12,821 nt of DNA from Coxiellaceae bacterium (GTDB taxonomy: Bacteria; Pseudomonadota; Gammaproteobacteria; Coxiellales; Coxiellaceae). The notes under the pieces were generated by a model, which was not told where the DNA came from, ran no database searches, and saw only the letters and a list, made by a program, of their open reading frames with translations. Of this stretch, positions 7,725 through 12,821 are shown in pieces (position 1 is the first letter of the stretch; every line of letters starts with the position of its first letter). Both the position numbers and the translations under genes were made by a program. Where the stretch lies: positions 1 through 12,821 of the forward strand of contig JABABC010000261.1 of assembly GCA_014238445.1 (NCBI GenBank). The letters run 5' to 3'.

Positions 7725-8042
7725 ATGAACCATGACAGACTCACCTACGACCTCATTAGTGCTGTAATGGAAAATAATGCGGAGCAGGTTCAACAACTAC
7801 TCAATGAAGGTGCAGACCCTAACCGTTGCTTAGATCAAGCTAAAGTCACCCCTTTGCATTACGCTGCACAACATAACGCTCTAACCTGCATTCCATTACT
7901 GATCGAAGCTGGTGCAAATCTATTCTCAAAAACAGAGCCCGACGGCCAAATACCCGTTGAAATTTCACTACTCCATCAACACCGCCAAGTGACTCAACTA
8001 CTGATGCATTACTCTCAATGTCCAGATGCCACACTCAATTAA
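7725..8042 (+). CDS. small ankyrin-repeat protein
   Basis: A 105-residue protein built of two to three ankyrin repeats, likely a cytoplasmic protein-protein interaction module with unknown partner. Repeat features are visible: an N-terminal partial repeat with VMENNAEQVQQLLNEGADPN, a full repeat beginning VTPLHYAAQHNA and ending PLLIEAGANL, and a degenerate third starting DGQIPVEISLLH and running to QLLMHY. There is no signal peptide or membrane segment. GAG lies seven bases before the ATG. It starts 49 bases after tamB and ends 24 bases before a small membrane protein gene, so all may share one transcript. Single small ankyrin proteins occur in many free-living proteobacteria; nothing here points specifically to a secreted host effector. 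Confidence 0.85.
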   Translation: MNHDRLTYDLISAVMENNAEQVQQLLNEGADPNRCLDQAKVTPLHYAAQHNALTCIPLLIEAGANLFSKTEPDGQIPVEISLLHQHRQVTQLLMHYSQCPDATLN

Positions 8043-8066
8043 TCACTCAACCCATTAGAAACACAC

Positions 8067-8267
8067 ATGGCTTTTACATCATGTAATATCGACAAAACGG
8101 ATCGCATTAATCGAGCTATTATTGGAATATTACTATTTATTACTGCCTTTTTAGGCTTTAGCAAATACTTCTTTATGATGATTGGCATTATTTTATTGGT
8201 AGAAGGTATCATTGGATGGTGCTCAATTCCATACTTGATAAAACAGCTCAAAAAACCACTAAACTGA
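8067..8267 (+). CDS. small two-helix membrane protein, DUF2892-like (YgaP-type membrane domain)
   Basis: A 66-residue inner-membrane protein of unknown function. It has the plan of the DUF2892 family, the membrane part also found in the rhodanese YgaP: an amphipathic start (CNIDKTDRINRAIIG), a first hydrophobic helix at about 15-31, a second at about 34-55, and a turn of the form GIIGWCSIPYL in place of the more usual GFCPLY. No rhodanese domain is attached. C6 and C52 are the only cysteines. The ribosome-binding site is weak. It follows the ankyrin gene by 24 bases. Its last nine bases overlap the end of ampG on the other strand, so there is no room for a terminator between them. Confidence 0.75.
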   Translation: MAFTSCNIDKTDRINRAIIGILLFITAFLGFSKYFFMMIGIILLVEGIIGWCSIPYLIKQLKKPLN

Positions 8268-9509
8268 AACAGCAACTGAATTCATTGTAAAATAGTGACG
8301 GCGCTTCAATAAAACCAATAACCACAAACTGGGCAATCCAATGAGAAAGCTCGCGACGTAAAACTCAGCCCATCCCATTGCGTTCACCATACTGGCTGCT
8401 AACGGACCACACACAATGCGGCCAATGGATGCAATGGCTGAAAATAAAGCATATTGAGTCGCACTATAACGCTGATGACATAACGACATAAGAAATGCAA
8501 CAAAAGCGGTGGTAGCCACTCCTCCACAAAAATAGTCCCCGAAAATACTCATCACTAATAACACATGACTTTTACCCACAACAGCGAGTGCTGCAAATAA
8601 TAAATTGGAACTCATTTGTAAAAAACCAAACCACAATAAAGACCGATACAAACCCAACCGAGGGTATAATAACCCACCGACAACACCACCTATCAATGTG
8701 GCAGCCAATCCAATGGTTTTACTCCATAACCCAACAGTCAGCAAGTCAAACCCCACTCCTCGCAATAAAAATGTTGTATTTAATGCTAACGCTAAAGCAT
8801 CTGCCATTTTATAAAGCACCATGAATGCCAATAATAAAATCACTTGATCACGCCGTAAAAAATCAGCCATAGGCTCTATGATCGCTTCTTTTAAAGACGC
8901 AGGCCGACTTAATTCATTAGGCACCCGAGGCAAGTAACAACTAATAACAACATTAGCTAGCATACATAACGCCATCAATCGATACGCGATCACCCAACCC
9001 ACCGAGCTCGCTAACACTAAAGCTAAAGCGCCAGACACTAACATGGCGAAACGATAACCCACTGAGAGTAATGCTGCAGCAAAGCCACGTTCGTCTGACT
9101 GTGAAATGTCCGTACGATAAGCATCCACAACAACATCTTGAGAAGCCGAACAAAACGCCACCATTAAAGCAGCCCCCGCCAGAACGTCAGGTAAAGTGGC
9201 CGGTGACAAACAAGACATCATCCATAAACATATCGAGATACTCAGCTGCCATACAATAATCCATACAGCTCGCTTACCGCCTTTAAACGGTACATAACGC
9301 TCCATCAGTGGCGCCCATAATACTTTCAATAAATACGGCAGGCCCACCAAACTTAATAAACCAATGGTCATTAAATTCACGTGCGCTTCGGTATACCACG
9401 CTTGCAATGTACTGCCCGTTAAAGCAATGGGCAAACCCGAAGCAAAACTGGTTAATAAAACAGCTTGCATGCGCCGGCTCCATAAAGAGCGAATAGACGT
9501 CATAGCCAT
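8259..9509 (-). CDS. ampG: AmpG family muropeptide permease (MFS)
   Basis: Inner-membrane major facilitator that imports GlcNAc-anhydroMurNAc peptides released from peptidoglycan for recycling; in species with AmpR/AmpC it also feeds beta-lactamase induction. The 416 residues hold about twelve hydrophobic helices. AmpG-typical stretches are SGLPIALTGSTLQAW (24-38), ASQDVVVDAYRTD (122-134), YKMADALA (233-240), LRGVGFDLLTVGLW (249-262) and YSATQYALFSA (348-358). It is shorter than E. coli AmpG (491), mostly at the C-terminus. AAGGAGG eight bases before the ATG at 9509 is a near-perfect Shine-Dalgarno sequence and fixes the start over ATG 9503. It follows pssA by 34 bases and is probably co-transcribed with it. 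No ampC, ampR or ampD is in the window. Confidence 0.95.
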   Translation of the reverse strand: MAMTSIRSLWSRRMQAVLLTSFASGLPIALTGSTLQAWYTEAHVNLMTIGLLSLVGLPYLLKVLWAPLMERYVPFKGGKRAVWIIVWQLSISICLWMMSCLSPATLPDVLAGAALMVAFCSASQDVVVDAYRTDISQSDERGFAAALLSVGYRFAMLVSGALALVLASSVGWVIAYRLMALCMLANVVISCYLPRVPNELSRPASLKEAIIEPMADFLRRDQVILLLAFMVLYKMADALALALNTTFLLRGVGFDLLTVGLWSKTIGLAATLIGGVVGGLLYPRLGLYRSLLWFGFLQMSSNLLFAALAVVGKSHVLLVMSIFGDYFCGGVATTAFVAFLMSLCHQRYSATQYALFSAIASIGRIVCGPLAASMVNAMGWAEFYVASFLIGLPSLWLLVLLKRRHYFTMNSVAVSV

Positions 9510-9522
9510 TCATCACCCCTCC

Positions 9523-9540
9523 TTGTCAATACTTTGACAA
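9523..9540 (-). promoter_or_regulatory. inverted repeat touching the ampG ribosome-binding site
   Basis: On the minus strand TTGTCAA (9540-9534), loop AGTA, TTGACAA (9529-9523) is a perfect 7-base inverted repeat. Its downstream arm shares its last two A residues with the ampG Shine-Dalgarno AAGGAGG. In the pssA-ampG gap it could be a DNA operator or an mRNA hairpin that trims ampG translation. The stem is mostly A-U and has no T-run, so it is not a typical terminator. Confidence 0.5.
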
Positions 9541-9543
9541 GGA

Positions 9544-10299
9544 TCATGATCGTCGTGCAGTTTTTTTGCTGAAGCACCGTTTCCACGCCCATTGCACGGG
9601 AGCAGAACAAGCATACAAACAACTTAAGGTAAAAATCACAACGGGTGGATTATAGACAATCAACACTAACAACAAGACAATAAAGACGATCCACTGGAAA
9701 GGCACTTTACCACCCATATCTAAGTCCTTAAAGCTGCGATAACGTATCACACTAACTTCTAAAAACCCTAAAATCAGCGCCACCACTGCTAGCACATAAG
9801 GAATCCAATAACCTGTAATTTGGTAGTCTTGGCACAACCAAATAGCACTGGCAATCAACCCTGCAGGTAATGGAATGGCCAAACCATAAAAAAAACGTTT
9901 ACTGGAATTACTTTCTGAATTAAATCGTGCCAAACGCAAAGCACCACACACAGCAAAGATAAACGCAACACACCACCCTAACTTACCCAAAGAGTAAAGC
10001 GTCCATAAGTACATAATGATTGCAGGTGCTACACCAAAAGAGACCATATCGGACAAACTATCCAGCTCAGCGCCGAATTCTGACTGTGTTCTTGTCATAC
10101 GTGCAACACGACCATCCAAGCCATCCAGAACAATAGCAATAAGAATAGCAATCGCCGCTTGTTCAAAACGGCCAGTGGTTGCCATGATAATGGCATAGAA
10201 GCCCGCAAACATCGCTCCCATCGTGAATAAATTAGGCAATAAATAAATGCCTCGCCTAAATCGCTTACGTCGTTTGATCATCTCTGAATGCTCACTCAT
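9544..10299 (-). CDS. pssA: CDP-diacylglycerol--serine O-phosphatidyltransferase
   Basis: Integral inner-membrane enzyme that joins CDP-diacylglycerol and L-serine to give phosphatidylserine and CMP; phosphatidylserine is then decarboxylated to phosphatidylethanolamine. The 251-residue sequence carries the CDP-alcohol phosphatidyltransferase motif D62-G63-x2-A66-R67-x8-G76-x3-D80-x3-D84, whose Asp residues bind two metal ions. Several hydrophobic helices follow, then a basic end. RRGIYLLPNLFTMG near the start is typical of the class II (Bacillus/Pseudomonas-type) enzyme, which is unrelated to the phospholipase-D-like PssA of E. coli. AGGTGG five to six bases before the ATG supports the start. 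It is upstream of ampG in a likely two-gene operon and divergent from the DUF3579-cls pair. Confidence 0.95.
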   Translation of the reverse strand: MSEHSEMIKRRKRFRRGIYLLPNLFTMGAMFAGFYAIIMATTGRFEQAAIAILIAIVLDGLDGRVARMTRTQSEFGAELDSLSDMVSFGVAPAIIMYLWTLYSLGKLGWCVAFIFAVCGALRLARFNSESNSSKRFFYGLAIPLPAGLIASAIWLCQDYQITGYWIPYVLAVVALILGFLEVSVIRYRSFKDLDMGGKVPFQWIVFIVLLLVLIVYNPPVVIFTLSCLYACSAPVQWAWKRCFSKKTARRS

Positions 10300-10586
10300 A
10301 TTGTTCCACCTACTGTTTCCACAGAGTTCTCATGCTCACCTCAATGACGTTAACACTAAAGGCGAATAGGCATAATAAATGATATTGAATCAACTGGATA
10401 CTACCACCTGCTAAAGACAGACACACCCTCACGAAGGATGTAGCACAAACCGTCGATCGATGGTAGGATGTGAGCCATTCCCTAGTGTCTCGCCTAGACC
10501 GGCCACCCAGTGGACGATACTCTAAACGAAAGCCGCACCTGAGTAAAACCCACCATACCGCGCAAATGCGCATTGCAGAATACAGC
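10300..10586. other. gene-free, dyad-rich region between pssA and DUF3579
   Basis: This 287-base stretch between divergent genes must hold the promoters of both. On the minus strand a -10-like TATTAT (10377-10372) could serve pssA, but no good -35 box is seen; no convincing plus-strand promoter is seen. Several small dyads cluster at 10420-10571. ACACCCT/AGGATGT (loop CACGA) pairs fully only as minus-strand RNA. ACCGTCGATCGATGGT lies at 10449-10464, GTCT-CGCCT-AGAC at 10487-10499, CCAC-CCA-GTGG at 10503-10513, and GCGCAAATGCGC at 10560-10571. The cluster could be a leader, a small RNA or operators; I do not recognise a known RNA family. The open frame that continues DUF3579 upstream through here (GTG at 10470) lacks family-like sequence. 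Confidence 0.5.
10449..10464. repeat. 16-base near-palindrome
   Basis: ACCGTCGATCGATGGT is self-complementary except for one G/T position, which would still pair as a wobble in plus-strand RNA. It sits centrally between divergent pssA and the DUF3579 gene, a plausible place for a dimeric regulator to bind. Confidence 0.35.
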
Positions 10587-10880
10587 ATGAGCAAAAAACC
10601 CAAAAAAATCATTATTGAAGGCGTTAATACTGACAGTGGGGAAACCTTTCGTCCGAGCAATTGGGCAGAGCGCATGAGCGAGTCCATGTCCACATTCAAA
10701 AAACGACGCATCCAATACTCACCTCTGCTTCAACCTACCACTAAAGATGGGCACCAGTGTGTTGTACTTGACCCTAAACTCAAAGAGTCTAACCCTATCT
10801 TATACCAATCTATTTTAGACTTCGCAAAAAATAATCACCTAAAAATCTGCGATGACAATGATACTGAATCTGACTCATGA
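10587..10880 (+). CDS. DUF3579 family protein, function unknown
   Basis: A small soluble protein of 97 residues recognised as DUF3579 by the core pattern: IIIEGVNTDSGETFRPSNWAE near the N-terminus, then RIQYSPLLQP (41-50), DGHQCVVLDPKL (54-65) and LDFAKNNHLKICDD (77-90). An acidic tail ends the protein. It has no signal peptide, membrane helix or cysteine motif, and the family has no established function. The start at 10587 (MSKKPKK) is chosen because homology begins there; an in-frame GTG at 10470 would add 39 residues with no family resemblance. No clear Shine-Dalgarno precedes 10587, and a GCGC hairpin lies 15 bases upstream. Its stop overlaps the cardiolipin synthase start by four bases (ATGA), so the two are translated together. 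Confidence 0.88.
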   Translation: MSKKPKKIIIEGVNTDSGETFRPSNWAERMSESMSTFKKRRIQYSPLLQPTTKDGHQCVVLDPKLKESNPILYQSILDFAKNNHLKICDDNDTESDS

Positions 10881-12064
10881 CCGACACCCTACTCACACAA
10901 ACCAAGCAACACCCACATTCACACGCATCTCAAGATACTGAAATCATTTATGATAATGGCTCTAGCTTCTTTGATGCACTCATTGACGATATCCAACAAG
11001 CCCAACATCACATTCTGTTTGAAACGTTTATCTTTGTGAATGATCACCTAGGTCAACGCCTAGCCCATGCGCTTCGCGAAGCTGCTCTGCGCGGCGTCAC
11101 TGTCAAAGTACTGGTGGATGGGTGCGGCAGTCCCTATTGGTCAGCGCAATTTGCTCGATCACTGGAAAAATCCGGAGCTGAAACACGCGTCTATCATCCT
11201 TTCCCTTGGCAAATTTGGAACTGGAGCCGATGTGTTGTTAAAATTCCTTGGGTCGTCAAATGGATTTACCTGCTATTAAACATCAACGCACGCAATCATC
11301 GTAAAACCTGCATCATTGATGACAATATTGCCTTTGTCGGCAGCATTAACGCCGTGCGCAATCACCTCATGACAACCGATAACGGGCTGGGTTGGCGTGA
11401 TACAGCTGTTCGCATCACGCACTGCAATCTATCACCGTTAACCGAAGCTTTTGACTACGCCTGGGAACATAAAACCTTCAAAGATCGCCTACATGAAACG
11501 TTATGTCACACGCAAACAGACCCAGTCTTTCGTCTCAATCACTCTCGTCATCGCCGACGCGTGCTCTACAAACAATTACTCACTAAGATTGCTCATGCAA
11601 AAAAACGACTTTGGATTACCAATGCCTATTTCATCCCTGACCACCGTATTCTAAAAGCGTTACGCCAGGCTGCTCAACGGGGGGTTGATGTGCGCATTCT
11701 GATCCCTAGAAAGTGCCACATCCTACTCCCCCTACCGTGGGCTTCCTCCATGTTTTATCAGGACTTATTAAAAACCGGCGTAAAGATTTATGAATACTTA
11801 CCTTCCATTCTGCATGCTAAATCTGTCATCTTAGATAACTGGGTACTAGTTGGATCAAGCAACCTCAATCACCGCAGCCTCCTACATGACCTAGAAGTGG
11901 ATGTGCGATTACGCAACCAAGCTGCGAAAAATATTGTTAAACAACTATTTCTCAGTGACCTGATTCAATCCCAAGAACTCTCACTGAGCAGCTGGAAAAC
12001 ACACCGACCTTGGTACCAACGATTTTTAGGTCGCCTGATTCTCTACGTGAAATATTGCTTATAA
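10877..12064 (+). CDS. clsB: cardiolipin synthase, ClsB-like (phospholipase D superfamily)
   Basis: Membrane-associated enzyme that makes cardiolipin by phosphatidyl transfer, with phosphatidylglycerol as donor. The 395 residues hold two complete HKD motifs: H141-x-K143-x4-D148 followed by GSIN, and H313-x-K315-x4-D320 followed by GSSN. An N-terminal FETFIF segment (48-53) and DGCGSPYWS are typical of bacterial Cls. It lacks the two N-terminal membrane helices of ClsA and is close to E. coli ClsB in length (413), so ClsB is the better label. Residues about 110-135 are aromatic and hydrophobic (WQIWNW, then WVVKWIYLLL) and may contact the membrane. The start overlaps the DUF3579 stop by four bases. 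The stop is one base from the end of the convergent exchanger gene. The exact acceptor lipid (phosphatidylglycerol or phosphatidylethanolamine) cannot be told from sequence. Confidence 0.9.
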   Translation: MTDTLLTQTKQHPHSHASQDTEIIYDNGSSFFDALIDDIQQAQHHILFETFIFVNDHLGQRLAHALREAALRGVTVKVLVDGCGSPYWSAQFARSLEKSGAETRVYHPFPWQIWNWSRCVVKIPWVVKWIYLLLNINARNHRKTCIIDDNIAFVGSINAVRNHLMTTDNGLGWRDTAVRITHCNLSPLTEAFDYAWEHKTFKDRLHETLCHTQTDPVFRLNHSRHRRRVLYKQLLTKIAHAKKRLWITNAYFIPDHRILKALRQAAQRGVDVRILIPRKCHILLPLPWASSMFYQDLLKTGVKIYEYLPSILHAKSVILDNWVLVGSSNLNHRSLLHDLEVDVRLRNQAAKNIVKQLFLSDLIQSQELSLSSWKTHRPWYQRFLGRLILYVKYCL

Positions 12065-12065
12065 A

Positions 12066-12821
12066 CTAAGATAACGCAGTCATCACCAACATGACGATAT
12101 ACGCGATGTATACCAATAACAAACACAAACCACCCCACAAACCTATTCGACCTCTCTGAGGTGGCATCACAGCAAGCAGCCAAAATAGCAGGGTAATACC
12201 CAACAACACCGGGTAATCTCGCGTCACTAAATCGGATGACAACGCCCCTGGTGAAAATAACGCAGGCATGGCTAGTACCGCTAATAAATTAAAAAGACTT
12301 GAGCCGACAACATTACCAATGGCTAAGTCATACTCTTTTCGGATACAGCTCACCACAGTTGCGGCCAATTCCGGTAAAGACGTCCCAATCGCCACAATGG
12401 TCAACCCAATGAGCAGGTCACTTAAGCCAAACCAAACTGCGATACCCGAGGCGCACGTCACTACCACTTCAGCACTACCCAACAATAAAACCAAACCGAC
12501 AAGACTCCCGTATAGCGCTCGCCGTAAGGACATACTGATTGCTGGCGCCTCATGTTCCATTTCTTCAATCAACGCATCATGCTGACCCAAGGGCTTTCTT
12601 GCCATAGTCAGCATCCAGCCAATATAAACCACAAATAATATTAGCAAAATAATGCCATCAAGACGTGTTAAGGCGCCTAAGTAAAACATCACACCCACCA
12701 GCAACGTGACTGCAATTAAAAAAGGAAATTCACGAAATAAGACGCGTGAATGAATTGTTAATGGCATGAGCAATGCCGCCACCCCTCCCACTAACGCTTT
12801 ATTGGCAATATTTGAACCTAA
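12066..12821 (-). CDS. yrbG: YrbG-like Na+/Ca2+ exchanger (CaCA family), N-terminus beyond window
   Basis: Inner-membrane cation/Ca2+ antiporter. The reading frame is open to the window edge at 12821, giving about 251 codons of a protein that is about 325 residues in E. coli, so roughly the first quarter is missing. The frame upstream of the first possible start (GTG 12791) encodes GSNIANKALVGG, the end of the first alpha repeat (GSN motif), which shows the gene continues. The second alpha repeat is complete: LIGLTIVAIGTSLPELAATV, then AIGNVVGSSLFNLLAVL. These carry the conserved Glu of GTSLPE and the Ser/Asn of GSSLFN that form the ion site. An acidic loop (HDALIEEMEHEAPA) lies between the two halves. 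It converges on cls with a one-base gap. Confidence 0.92.
   Translation of the reverse strand, partial: LGSNIANKALVGGVAALLMPLTIHSRVLFREFPFLIAVTLLVGVMFYLGALTRLDGIILLILFVVYIGWMLTMARKPLGQHDALIEEMEHEAPAISMSLRRALYGSLVGLVLLLGSAEVVVTCASGIAVWFGLSDLLIGLTIVAIGTSLPELAATVVSCIRKEYDLAIGNVVGSSLFNLLAVLAMPALFSPGALSSDLVTRDYPVLLGITLLFWLLAVMPPQRGRIGLWGGLCLLLVYIAYIVMLVMTALS

Noticed and set aside
7725..8042. Secreted ankyrin effector of an intracellular bacterium
   Set aside because: The protein is very short, with no visible secretion signal and housekeeping neighbours; the sequence alone does not support an effector role.
8240..8262. Terminator of ampG at the T-run GGTTTTTTG just past its stop
   Set aside because: No inverted repeat precedes the T-run; the nearby TTCAGTT copies are direct, not inverted, repeats.
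10470..10586. N-terminal extension of the DUF3579 protein from GTG 10470
   Set aside because: The added 39 residues show no resemblance to the family and cover the dyad-rich gap; family similarity begins at the ATG at 10587.
10310..10711. Minus-strand open frame of 133 codons opposite the pssA-DUF3579 gap
   Set aside because: It runs antisense into the DUF3579 gene, has no family resemblance and no good ribosome-binding site, and its composition is that of a shadow frame.
10877..12064. Phospholipase-D-type nuclease or toxin
   Set aside because: Two HKD motifs in one chain with the GSIN/GSSN follow-ons and FETFIF segment match cardiolipin synthase; PLD-type nucleases of the Nuc kind have a single HKD.
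12268..12585. Plus-strand open frame of 105 codons
   Set aside because: It lies wholly antisense to the clearly coding second half of the YrbG-like exchanger.

Overview
The window reads as a compact chromosomal housekeeping region of a Gram-negative gammaproteobacterium. The evidence is the outer-membrane TamA/TamB pair, the muropeptide permease AmpG, a membrane-type (class II) phosphatidylserine synthase, a ClsB-like cardiolipin synthase, and gltX next to tRNA-Ala and tRNA-Glu genes, an arrangement also known in pseudomonads. Base composition looks moderate to low in GC by eye. I cannot place the organism more finely. No mobile element, integrase, CRISPR array or phage gene is visible.

Layout. 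Positions 1-296 hold a minus-strand tRNA operon (promoter, tRNA-Ala GGC, tRNA-Glu UUC, intrinsic terminator) whose promoter overlaps the end of gltX. Positions 293-2625 hold coaA and gltX, read leftward. Positions 2626-2768 are a divergent control region with back-to-back promoter candidates for coaA and tamA. Positions 2769-8267 are a rightward run: tamA and tamB (4-base overlap), a small ankyrin-repeat protein, and a small two-helix membrane protein (DUF2892-like). Positions 8259-10299 are a leftward pair, pssA then ampG, with a 7-base inverted repeat just before the ampG ribosome-binding site. Positions 10300-10586 are a gene-free stretch rich in small dyads. Positions 10587-12064 hold a rightward coupled pair, a DUF3579 protein and a cardiolipin synthase (4-base overlap). 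Positions 12066-12821 are the C-terminal part of a YrbG-like Na+/Ca2+ exchanger, read leftward and cut by the window end.

How the genes fit together. Much of the window concerns the cell envelope. TamA/TamB act in outer-membrane protein assembly and, by current views, lipid transport between membranes. PssA and the cardiolipin synthase make anionic phospholipids or their precursors. AmpG recovers peptidoglycan fragments. The other theme is charging of glutamate: GltX lies beside a tRNA-Glu gene. I see no clearly new defence or mobile system. The items most worth a second look are the tRNA-Glu acceptor-stem mismatch with no encoded CCA, the coupling of an uncharacterised DUF3579 protein to cardiolipin synthase, the dyad-rich gap before it, and the inverted repeat at the ampG start.
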